A DNA stretch of 64,000 nt, taken from NCBI GenBank assembly GCA_019448385.1, contig JAGTXO010000036.1, positions 1 to 64,000 on the forward strand. The letters run 5' to 3'. The notes under the pieces are model-generated. The model was not told the DNA's origin. It searched no databases and was given only the letters and a program-made list of their open reading frames with translations. Made by a program: the position numbers and the translations under genes. Shown in pieces: positions 7,812 through 17,195 of the stretch. The stretch comes from Diacronema lutheri (lineage: Eukaryota > Haptophyta > Pavlovophyceae > Pavlovales > Pavlovaceae). Each line of letters opens with the position of its first letter. Position 1 is the stretch's first letter.

Positions 7812-9797
7812 CTAGCCTCGCCACGCAACTGTCACATCGTTCGCAAAGCGGCGCGCGCGCGCCTCGTCGCGCGCGGCCTCGAGTTGGCGGAGGCGCACCC
7901 CCGCCGGCCGCGCAGCGTTCAACTTGGCGAGGCGCGCGCCGAGCCGCTCGCGCGCCGATGGCCCGGCGCGCGAGGGCGATGGCCGCAGCGGAGCCGCCGC
8001 TTGGCACGCGCGTAGCGCAGGGCTGCGGCCGCACGCTGCGCCCGCCACGCTGGCGCTCGCGCCGGCGCCGGCCGCTGCGTGCGACTCGCCACCGCTCCCG
8101 GACTCGCCAGCGCCGATCCCGGACTCGCCAGCGCCGCTTGCGGCCGCGCGCGCGAGCGCGGTGGGCGTCGCGGCGGTGGCCTGCACTGGCGACGGCGTGC
8201 GCGCACAGAGCAGCTGCGCGCGCTCGTCGCGCGGATCGGCGCCGGGCGCAAGCGCGAGGTCAAGCGGCCCATGGAAAGGGCAGCGGTCGGTCGCAACCTC
8301 CGCGCACAGCGACCCGTCGCGCCGCGGCACGCCGCAGCACCGCCGCGCACCGCGTTCGCCCACCGCCGCCGCCGCCAGCTGCGGCAGCGGCGCGCGGCCG
8401 GCATGGGCGGCGGCGGCGGCGAGAGCGGGCGGCGCGTGTGTGATGGGCACGCCCTCCTCAAAGTCGCTCTCCGTCCCGCTCTCCGTCCCGCCCTCCGTAC
8501 CGCTCCCGCCCTCCGCCGCAGCGCTGCCGCCGCGCCGCGCCGCGGGCTCGAAATTCCTGTCGCCGATATTCCCGTCGCCGTCCGCGCCGCCGCCCAGGCG
8601 CAGCTGCGCGCAGCCGTGCACGACGCGCGCCATCCGCTGCAGCAGCGCGGACGCGCGGGCGAGCAGCGCGGGCCGCGCGCGCAGCCGCGCGTCGCCCTCG
8701 GCGAGCGGCGCGCGCGCGAGCGTCGCGAGCCAGCGCTGCGCGGCGGGCACAAAACGGTTGCGCACCTCAAGCAGCACGTCGTGGAGCGCGTCTGCGAGCG
8801 CCGAGTTCTCGCGCCGCACGTCAAGCACGGCCGTGTCGCGGTCAGCCCCTGCAGCGCTGAGCGGGAGGGAGAGGGAGATGGCGTGGTTGCTGCTCGTGAT
8901 GCCAAAGGACCGCAGCGTCGCACAGCCGCTCGTCGACGCGCCGCGCTCGTCGCCCGTCTCCTCGTCGCCCGTCTCCTCGTCGCCCGTCTCCTCGCCGCCC
9001 GTCGCATCGCCGCCCGTCTCCTCGCCTTCGTCCCCCTCGTCGCCGTCGACGTCCCCGTCGTCGTCGCCGTCGCCGCCCTCGGCGGCGCGCGCGTGCTTGT
9101 GCGCGCTCGGCGGCGCATCGGCGGGGCCCTCGAGGTTTGGCACGAGGATCGCAAAGCACTCGTCCGCCACGGCGAGCGCCGCGTCGATCTGCGGCGCGAG
9201 CTGCGCAATCTCCGCGTCGATGCGGTCGTAGCGCGCGAGCAGATTGCGCGCGCGCTCGGCGCGCAGGGCGGCTTCGCGCGGCGTGGGCGCGGGCTCGACG
9301 AGCGGACCGTCGACGAGCGGGATATCCATACCGCGCGTCTCGCGTAGGTACCGTTCGGCGAGCGCCACCTGCCGGTGGGTGGAGCCGTGCGAGCGCGCCC
9401 AGCTGCCGACGCAGCGGAGCGCCGCGTGCGTCAGCCGGCGCACGCACGCGCGCGGGCGAAGCTGCGGCGGGAGGGCAGTGATGGTCGCCTCAACAAACGC
9501 GGGGAACATCTCGACAACCCGCGCGCGGAACCGCGCCGACCGCGCCCAAAGCACGTCGCACAGCTCGACCGCGAGGCAGCGCGCCTGCGCGCTCGGCCCG
9601 GTGAGCACCCCGACCGCCGCGGCGAAGACGTCGTCGACGTGCTCGTCGGACTGGCGCGCGTACGCCTTGAGCCGCGCGAGCGGCGCCGGCTCGAGCGCGT
9701 GCGCGCCGCTCTGCGGCGGCGCGCCGACGAGCTCGCGCACGAGCTGCGCGCCGGGCGACGCCGCCGACGCCTTCCGCCTTTTTGCGCGGGCCAACAT
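7812..9797 (-). CDS. UVSSA-like transcription-coupled repair factor
   Basis: About 661 residues. The N-terminal VHS/ENTH-like helical region (about 15-170) has the UVSSA look: LVRELVGAPPQSG, LKAYARQSDEHVDDVF, ECDVLWARSARFRA-type helices. Near residue 500 lies the C-terminal conserved block RRCCGVPRRDGSLCAEV then DRCPFHG, matching the UVSSA DUF2043 zinc-knuckle pattern. UVSSA brings USP7 and TFIIH to RNA polymerase II stalled at UV damage. The middle has an acidic repeat (ETGDEETGDEETGDE, about 8945-9030) and long Ala-rich stretches. I chose the ATG at 9797, just before the helical domain; the longer frame upstream runs antisense to the next gene and reads as shadow. Its start overlaps the start of that divergent gene. 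Confidence 0.7.
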   Translation of the reverse strand: MLARAKRRKASAASPGAQLVRELVGAPPQSGAHALEPAPLARLKAYARQSDEHVDDVFAAAVGVLTGPSAQARCLAVELCDVLWARSARFRARVVEMFPAFVEATITALPPQLRPRACVRRLTHAALRCVGSWARSHGSTHRQVALAERYLRETRGMDIPLVDGPLVEPAPTPREAALRAERARNLLARYDRIDAEIAQLAPQIDAALAVADECFAILVPNLEGPADAPPSAHKHARAAEGGDGDDDGDVDGDEGDEGEETGGDATGGEETGDEETGDEETGDERGASTSGCATLRSFGITSSNHAISLSLPLSAAGADRDTAVLDVRRENSALADALHDVLLEVRNRFVPAAQRWLATLARAPLAEGDARLRARPALLARASALLQRMARVVHGCAQLRLGGGADGDGNIGDRNFEPAARRGGSAAAEGGSGTEGGTESGTESDFEEGVPITHAPPALAAAAAHAGRAPLPQLAAAAVGERGARRCCGVPRRDGSLCAEVATDRCPFHGPLDLALAPGADPRDERAQLLCARTPSPVQATAATPTALARAAASGAGESGIGAGESGSGGESHAAAGAGASASVAGAACGRSPALRACQAAAPLRPSPSRAGPSARERLGARLAKLNAARPAGVRLRQLEAARDEARARRFANDVTVAWRG

Positions 9798-11247
9798 GGA
9801 TTGTTCTTCGTGCGTTCGCAGCAGCGCATCGCGCGATCTAGGGCGGGTCGCCACGCTCGCCGGGGCGGCGCTCGCGCTCCTCGCGGCGCCGAGCGGCGCG
9901 TCCGCGACGGCATCGTCCGAGCGCGTCTTCTGCGGCGGGCGGGATTGCCACGGTCTGCTCTTCGCCCGCGCCGAGCACGTGAGCGGTGGCGCCGTGCCGA
10001 CCGCCATCCGGCTCGCGTGTGGCCGCCGGCTGTGCAACGTGTACGCCGAGGTGGGCGAGTGCGGCCGGCCCGTCGAGCAGCGCCGGCTGCCGCTTGGCCA
10101 GGCAGTCTACTTACCCGGCCCGCTCGCCGGCAACTGGAGCGCCGGCGCGTCGCGCGCGCCGCGCGCGCGCGCTTGCGCGTCGCTGTGGGCGCGGCCGGAC
10201 CCGGCCGGACGGCTCGCGCGCGCGCTGCGCGTCGTGCTGTGGGTGCGCGAGCCGCTCGCGCGCGTGCTCGGCTGCTGGAACGCGCTCATTGGCTCGGATG
10301 CTGCGCCGCCCGATGGCGCGCGCATGTGGGCGTTCGCGCACGGCGCGGTGGCCTCGCTCGGCGCGGGCGCGCTGCCCCTGGCGCCGCCCGGCTCGGCGCT
10401 GGGCCGCGCCGCCGCGGGCGCGGCGCGCGCGCGGCCGGCGGCGCGCCTCGACTTGTCGCTGCCGCAGCACGCGACGGACCTGGAGCTCCTCCTCGCGCAC
10501 GCGGCCGCATCCGCACGTCCGGTCGGCGCCGCGCGCGCGCTCCTAGCGCTGGTGCCCGGCGCGGCCGCGGGCGCGGCTGCGCTCGTCGGCGGCGCGCGCG
10601 GCCTTGAGCAGCTGCGCGCGCGGCTTCTCTACGTGGGCGTCGCCGAGCGGGCCGATGCGAGCTGGAACGGGCTGCTCCAGGCGCTCTCGCAGTTCCTCGA
10701 CGCCGAGCGGCACGAGGCTGTCTGGCGCGCGCGGCCGCACGCGCGCGCGGCTCGTGCCCCCAGCGCGCTGCGCGCGGCGGAGGCAACGCCTCGCCTCGCG
10801 GCCGCGCGCGTGCGCACGCTCTCGGCGCGCGCCGCTGCGCTCCTCCGCGCTGCGCTTGCCGACGAGTTTGCCGCGCTCGACTGGCTGCACGCGGACGGGT
10901 GGCTGCCGGCGGGGTACGCGGCTGCCGCGCGCGGCTCCAACGCGAGCAATGGCGCTGACGGCGGGCCGCGCGCGCACTTGTACAACCCACCGCTCGCGCG
11001 CATGCCGCCCGCCGAGCCGGACGGCGCACGCGCGTCGGCCGGCGCGCGCGAGCAGCCGGCGGCCGCGCCGCGACGCGCTCATCAGACTGCGCTGCCGCTT
11101 GGCTGGCGTGCGCGCGCCACCGGCTCGGCCTGGCGCCCTCCCGCGCCCGGCATGCTGCCAAAGCTGCGCGGGCGCGCCGAGTGGCAGCCGCCGAGCGCGG
11201 CCGCGCTGCGGCATGGCGGCAGCAACGGCCGCCGCTCGGGCTCGTGA
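9796..11247 (+). CDS. Possible Golgi/secreted sulfotransferase-like protein
   Basis: 483 residues, single exon. An N-terminal hydrophobic segment (VATLAGAALALLAAPSGASA, about 18-37) looks like a signal peptide or type II anchor. Sulfotransferase-like cues are VVLWVREPLARVLGCWNAL (about 155-173, resembling the R-x-P-x-x-R-x-x-S/G-x-W PAPS-binding block), LLYVGVAERADASWNGLLQ (near 277), and a C-terminal DEFAALDWLHADGWL helix often seen at the end of such domains. A convincing 5'-phosphosulfate loop is not seen, so the assignment is weak. Composition is extreme (Ala/Arg rich). The ATG at 9796 overlaps the start codon of the UVSSA-like gene on the other strand. Confidence 0.4.
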   Translation: MDCSSCVRSSASRDLGRVATLAGAALALLAAPSGASATASSERVFCGGRDCHGLLFARAEHVSGGAVPTAIRLACGRRLCNVYAEVGECGRPVEQRRLPLGQAVYLPGPLAGNWSAGASRAPRARACASLWARPDPAGRLARALRVVLWVREPLARVLGCWNALIGSDAAPPDGARMWAFAHGAVASLGAGALPLAPPGSALGRAAAGAARARPAARLDLSLPQHATDLELLLAHAAASARPVGAARALLALVPGAAAGAAALVGGARGLEQLRARLLYVGVAERADASWNGLLQALSQFLDAERHEAVWRARPHARAARAPSALRAAEATPRLAAARVRTLSARAAALLRAALADEFAALDWLHADGWLPAGYAAAARGSNASNGADGGPRAHLYNPPLARMPPAEPDGARASAGAREQPAAAPRRAHQTALPLGWRARATGSAWRPPAPGMLPKLRGRAEWQPPSAAALRHGGSNGRRSGS

Positions 11248-11322
11248 TACGTGTGCGGAGTCCGGAGTCCGGGTGGTGGCCCGGCTTCTCTCGTGGCCAT
11301 TCCAGTTGCTTCTTTCCCAACC

Positions 11323-13372
11323 TCACACGCTCTGTCGATTGTCGTCGGCAGCAGCCGGGGCAGCGACCGTCCCGCCGACGATCGTCACGGCGACAACGCT
11401 CGCCTCGGCCTCGACCGCGCGCGCGGCGGGCGGCGCGGCTGCCGCGCGAGCCGCGGGCGACGGCGCGCCGGCGGCGGGCGGCGCGCGCGCTCCGCCAGGC
11501 AGCAGCGCAGCCAGCCAGCCGCCGAGCGCGCTGAAAGGCCCGGAGGACGGCGGCGCGTCCTCGCCGCTCGCGCCACCCTCGTCTGCGCGCGCGGCGGGCG
11601 CGTGCGCGCGCGCGCGCGCGCCCTCGCCGCGCGCATCGTCGCGCCCGCCTCCACGCCCGCCTCCGCGCGCATCGACCGCCTCGTTAGCGGCGGGCTCGCG
11701 CGATTGGGCCGGCAGCCACGGGAGGGGCGGTGCCTTGCGCTGTGTGAACGCCCACGGCCCACCCGATGAGCCGCCGGCGCGCGCGGCCGGCTCGCGCGCC
11801 GGCGCGGCCAGCGGCAGTGGCAGTGCCTTGCGCGTCGCGCCGCTCGCGCCGCTCGTTCCGCTGCCCGCCGCGCCCGCCGTCCTGCCGACAGACGGCTGCA
11901 GGGCGCGCGCGCGGACGATGGGCGCCGGCCGGCCGAGTGCGCGCGTGAGCGGCGTTGTGGTGGGGGGCGTGCGCGGTCGGTGCGGATGCGCGCGTGCTCC
12001 GGCCACTCCGGCGCAGCGCACCAGCAGCGGCTGCGCGTCGGTGCCGCCCGCGCCGGCCTTGCCCTTGGCCGCGTCGAGCTGCCACCGGACCCAGCCGCCT
12101 TTGGCCGCGGTAAGCGTCGCCTGGAAGGTGGTCTCGAGTACAGCCGCCCAGTCCGTGCCGTCCGCGGGCGCGGCCTTGCCCTTCGCGCGCCCACGCCGCT
12201 TGCCTCCCTCGCGCAGCCACTTGCCGCGCAGCCGCAGCCACGATGCCTGCGCCCACGCACCGCGCGCGCGCGCGCCGCCGCCGCAGCCGCCGCCGCCGCT
12301 GCGGTGAGCGCGCGCGCGGATGGCGAGGCGCGGCGTCGGCGGGCGCGCGCACCCAGCTGTCGGCGAGGAAATTTTCAAACTGCAGCCCGCGAATGTTGGC
12401 CTGGTACGCGAGCGTGTCGGGCAGCGACGAGAGCGCGCCCGCCGCCGACGCGACCGACGCAGCGGCGCCGCGTCGCGCCTGCGCGTAGTCGAGGGTGGAG
12501 AGGCGGGCGATGGCGGCGGGCAGCCACGCGACGAGCACGCGCTCGCACGCCCACGCGAGCGCGCTCGCCGCCTCCTCGCACGCCCAGAGCAGCTCGGTCG
12601 CACCGAGCGCGAGCGCGGTGAGCGCGGCGCGGCCCTGCCGACCGCTCGCCGCCGCCCATGCGCGCGAGTCCGCCGACGGCGCGGGCGGCGGCACGAGCGG
12701 CGAAGCGGCGTGCGCCTCGGCGAGCTGGTGCGCTGCCCGCACACGCCGCGCCACGCCGCGCCGACGCGCCGCGTCGAGCAGCGCGACCGCCGCCGCACAG
12801 CTGGCGAGCGCGCCTGCCGCGCCGCCGAGCGCCGCCGCGCCGCACGCGAGGCCCGCGGCGCGCGCGAGCGCGCCGGCGGCGGCGGCGGCGGCGAGGCGCG
12901 CGCCCGGTCGATCGAGCGGATCACGCGTGCCCACGCGACGCAGCGCGAGCTGCACCGCGCCGCGCGCGAGCACGTAGGTCGCGGGCGCGGCGCAGACACG
13001 GCCGTGCGCCGCGTGCCACATGAGCACGCACACGCCGCCGAGCGGCATGTGCACGCGCTCGGCGCGCAGCAGTGCGCGCCACTCGCTCGAGAGAGCGGCC
13101 GAGATGGATGCGTCCTCGTTGCGTAGCACGTCGCGCAGCCGCGGCTCGCGCGGCCGCGCGCGCGCGGCCGGCGCGATCGGCAGCGCGCCGGCCGCCGCGC
13201 TCGGCGCGCCGTTCACGAGGTTGGCCGTCGCAAGCATGTGCGGCAGCGGCGAGCGGATGTCGGCGCCTGAGGCTGGGCGCGCGCGCGCGCGCACGCGCAC
13301 TGCCGCGGGCGCGCAACACGGCCCCGCCGGCGCGTGTGCCAGCAGCGCGCAGGCGGCCGCGAGGTGCCACAT
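11323..13372 (-). CDS. Unknown secreted or organelle-targeted protein, two exons
   Basis: I do not recognise this gene. Exons 13372-12353 and 12246-11323 join over a 106-bp GTGCGC...GCGCAG phase-0 intron, giving 647 residues. The N-terminus MWHLAAACALLAHAPAG is a good signal peptide, followed by a basic stretch that could be a plastid transit region. Residues about 75-110 (RDVLRNEDASISAALSSEW) look helical; hydrophobic helices follow to about 330 (for example LTALALGATELLWACEEAAS). Exon 2 begins with a basic patch (WLRLRGKWLREGGKRRG), then TDWAAVLETTFQATLTAA, then low-complexity Ala/Pro sequence to the end. The frame upstream of 13372 has no ATG. Confidence 0.55.
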
Positions 13373-13486
13373 GGCCGGCGCGCTCAAACACCCGGCCGCT
13401 CTCCTCTGAGACGCTCCCGAGGGGGTTCCGAAATCGGAGTTCCGACACGTCGTGGGACTTCACGGCTGAAGGCGGAAAGGGACGCC
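13373..13486. promoter_or_regulatory. Divergent promoter upstream of the ALIX-like gene
   Basis: 114 bp between opposed ATGs. It is slightly less GC-rich than its surroundings (GGGGGTTCCGAAATCGGAGT at about 13420-13439 contains the inverted repeat TTCCGAAATCGGA). Assigned from geometry only. Confidence 0.4.
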
Positions 13487-16400
13487 ATGCTCGCGCTCCC
13501 GCTCAAGCAGGCCAAGGCCGTGGACTGGGTGGGATCGCTCCACGCGTTTGTCTCGCTCAACTACTCGCCCGAGGCGCGTGCACACGCGTGCTGGCGCACC
13601 CGCAAGCGGCGCGGCGCCGCGCGCGCGCGCCACGCTCGTCGTTCACGTGCGATCCGTTCGCTTACGTCGCCGCGTGCGCGCAGGTCGCGAGCAAGCACAA
13701 GGGGCAGTTCGAGGAGGTGCACGAGCTGCGCGCGAAGGTGGAGAAAGCGGCCGTCATCACCGAGAAGAACGCCGTTTCTGTGCGCGAGACGCTGCTCAAG
13801 TGGGCGCGCCCACCCCGCATCCCGGCGGCGCGCGCACGCGCTTTGCTGCGCGCCGGGCCCCCGCGCTCTTGTGGCGCGCCGCACGCGCCTCGCGCCGCCG
13901 CCCCTTCGTCCCACGCCCAGCACGTTCGCTGCACGCTGCCTGCGCGCGCGCTCTGGCGCGCTGCTGCGCAGGTACCACTGCCTCCTCCTCTCGATGGGCT
14001 CGCGCTTTGGCGAGGCGGCGCAAGAGCGCGGCAAGGCGCACGTGCGCGCGCCGCGGCCGCGCGCAACGCGCGCCGCCGCTCGTGCGCTGAGCCGTCGCGT
14101 CGAGCCCGCCGCACCGCCCGATTCTCCGCCCATCCCATCTGCCCGCCCGCCCGCCCGCGCGCGCGCACCCGCGCGCAGCTCAACCTCCCCTTCGAGTGGC
14201 GCGACTGCTTCTCGACGCAATTCCGCGCGGCGCACGCGGACATTCGCTTCGAGCGCGCGGCGGTGCTGTGGAACCTGGCGGCGGTTACGTCCTTTTTGGG
14301 CACGATGACGCGACGCGACGACGCGGAGGGCATCAAGAAGGCGTGCCAGCTCTTCCAGCAGGCCGCCGGCGTGATTGGGTCGGTCGCCGAGCTCGCGCGC
14401 GCGTGCGAGTGGGAGGGGAGCACAGTTGACATGACGTCAGACTCGCTCGAGTGCATGCAGCAGCTCATGCTCGCGCAGGCGCAGAAGTGCTTTTACGAGA
14501 AGGCGGACAAGGACGGCATCTCGCCCGGCACCGTCGCCAAGCTCGCCCGCCATGCCGCGCTCACGTACGACGAGGTGCTCCGCCGCATGGGCAGTGCCAA
14601 GCTGCGCCCGAACCTCGACAAGGGCTGGCCTGCGGTCGCGGACTGGCAGTCACACTACTTCCACGCGGTCACGCACTGGCACGCGGCCGTCGAGCCGGGC
14701 GAGAAGCACCAGTTCGGGCTGCAGCTTGGCAGGCTCAACGTTGCCCACCAGCGGCTGCAGGCGTTGGTGCGGCTCGCGAAGGGCGCGCCGCCCGACGTGC
14801 TTGACACGTACGCGGCGCTGGCGGCCACGGTGGCGGCCAAGTGGGCGCAAGCGACGCGCGACAACGACACGGTGTACAACGACCTCGTGCCCGCGCTCAA
14901 GGATCTGCCGCCCGTCGAGCCGCGCCAGGTCGCCAAGCCGGCGCGCCCGGCCGAGCTCGACGCGCGCTTTGAGCCCGCGTCGGACCCTTTCCGCGAGCTC
15001 GTCCCGTTCGAGGTGCTCGCAGAGGCGTCGGTCTTCTCGTCACGCGTGGACGACGCGCTGCGCCAGATCAAGGAGGCGGCGCTCGCGCATGCGCAATTGA
15101 TGGCTGCCGAACTCGACGGCATGGACTTGCCCCACGCGCTGCAGGCGTGCGAGAGCGATGGCGACGTGCCCGAGCAGCTCCGCGCGCACATTACGCGCGT
15201 GCAACGGGCGGGCGGCGAGCGCGCGCTTGAGGAGGCCTTCGCCGCGCTCGGCTCCGGCGCGGCCGCCGCGCACTCTCTCGCGATGAGCTGCGAGTCGCTG
15301 CTCGACGTCGACGCCGGCGCGGACAGCCAGTTCGCCGCCGCGCACGCCGCCGCCGCCGGCCGGCCGGGCGGCGGCGGCGCGCACGGCTCGCAGCTCCTCA
15401 CCGCCGAGCTGGTGACGGACCTACGTGAGCTGCGCGCAAAGCTCGCGCGCGCGCACGGCGCCGACGCCGAGCTTGCGCAGCGCTTCCACGCGAAGCGCGA
15501 GGCGCTGCGCATCCTCGAGCTGCCGCTGCACGTGCTGCGCGAGCAGGTGCCGCGCGCGACGCCCGGCGCCAAGCTCGCCGACCTGCGCTGCACCAAGGCG
15601 GTGCGCGAGACGCTCGACCAGCTCGACGCGCTGCGCGGAGAGCGCGAGCGACTCGTCGAGCAGGCAAAGGCGCTCGCGCAGGCGGACGACGTGACGAGCG
15701 CACTCCTCCACCGCAGGGACACCGCCAAGACCGTCGCGCAGGTGCGCGCCGGCGCGCGCGGCCGCGCCGAGTTGCGCGGCCGCGCCGAGTTGCGCGGCCG
15801 CGCCGAGTTGCGCGGCCGCGCCGAGTTGCGCGGCCGCGCTCCTCACGCCGCGCGCGCCGGCCGCTGCGGCAGATACACGAGGAGGCGATCGCAAAGTACG
15901 ACGCGCTGCAGTGCTCAGCGCTTCGCCTCCTCGACGAGCAGAGCATGCTCCTCGCCGCGCTGCACGGCGAGAACGATGAGTTCACACGCGCGCGGATCGC
16001 CGAGGGGTCAGACGAGGGGCGGCAGCACCTCTTCCGCGCGATCAACGGCGCGGTGAGCGCGTACGACGAGCTGTCGACGCAGCTGTCCGAGGGCGTCGCC
16101 TTCTACGCGGCGATGCACGACAGGCTTGCCGAGCTGCAGCAGCGGATTGGCGACCTGGCGCAGGCGCGCGCCCTTGAGCGGCGCGAGCAGCAGGCGGCAC
16201 TGCAGCAGCAGGCGGCACTGCAGCAGCAGCAGCAGGCGGCTACGCGCGAATGGCAGCTCGCGCAGGCGAATGCGCTTGCCCCCCACCCGCAGCCGGCAGG
16301 CGGCTACGTGCCGGGCTACTCGCCCGCGCCCTCGCAGCCGCCGCTCGGCTACGCGCTAGCTCCGTCCGCTCCGTCCGCACCGCACGCACCGCACGCACCG

Positions 16401-17138
16401 CACGCACCGCACGCCGCCGCCTGGGCCAGCGCACCGTACGGCCAGCCGCACCAGCCGCCGCATTGCGCGCCTCCGTCCATGCAGCATCAGCCGTCGCCGC
16501 CCGCGCGCCCGCCGCCCGTCTCGACGAGCGCGCCTCCGCCCAGCTCGCCGGGCTCGCTCTCGCCGCAAATGATGCGCGCCCTTGAGCTCTCGCGCCTCTC
16601 GTGCGCGGCGGAGGCGGCTGCCGCATCCTCCGGCGGCAGCGGCGGCAGCGGCGGCGGCAGCGGCAGCGGCAGCCATTTTGTACCGCCGTCGGTGCCGAGT
16701 ACGCCGCTGTTCGCGCTGCCCGCCACCTCGCACCCGCCACCGCCACCGCCGCCGCCGCCGCCGCCTGCCTCATACGGGCTGCCCGTGCTGTCCGTGCCGC
16801 TGTCGCACGGCTTCTCGCTGCCGCCCATCCCGTACGCCGCGCAGCAGCCGGCGCAGCCGCCCGCCTCCCACCAGCAGCAGCACCAGGCGCAGCAGCACCA
16901 GGCGCATGTGCCGCCGCCATCGCGCCAGCCGCCCGTGCCTGTCTCGCAGCTGCAGGCGCCATCGTTCTACGGCGCGCCACCGCCGCCGCCGCCGCCCGCG
17001 TGTGGTGCGAGCAACGTGCCGTCCGCGCTCAACCCGCAGCCGATGCGCGCAGCGGCGGCACCGCACGGCTATGTTCACGCGATGAGCGGTTTTGCGCCGC
17101 CGCCGCCGCCGCCGCCTGCTTACCACGGGTCGTACTGA
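13487..17138 (+). CDS. ALIX/PDCD6IP-type BRO1-domain ESCRT accessory protein
   Basis: 1033 residues over five exons: 13487-13573, 13684-13799, 13972-14041, 14179-15741, 15873-17138. BRO1 cues in order are MLALPLKQAKAVDWVGSL, SVRETLLKYHCLLLSMGSRF (joined across an intron), LNLPFEWRDCFSTQ, FERAAVLWNLAAVTSF and CMQQLMLAQAQKCFYEKA. A coiled V-like domain spans about 400-720, then a Gln/Pro-rich tail from about 715 with two overlapping PSAP motifs (near residues 776-782), the TSG101-binding late motif of ALIX. The family links ESCRT-I and ESCRT-III in membrane scission. Intron 1 appears to be GC-AG; the others are GT-AG. The last 17 coding bases plus stop are tandemly repeated just past the stop. 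Confidence 0.88.
15757..15840. repeat. 18-bp tandem repeat inside an ALIX-like intron
   Basis: Four perfect copies of CGCGGCCGCGCCGAGTTG plus a partial fifth make up most of the 131-bp fourth intron. Each unit contains a NotI-like palindrome. Confidence 0.92.
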
Positions 17139-17195
17139 GCCACGGGTCGTACTGAGCCCTTCACGAATCACGACAGACACGGGTGCATTCCCAGA

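Noticed and set aside
13072-13486. N-terminal extension of the ALIX-like frame across the opposing gene's 5' end
   Set aside because: The BRO1 N-terminus starts at MLALPLKQAK in another frame, and the extension is antisense to a signal-peptide exon.
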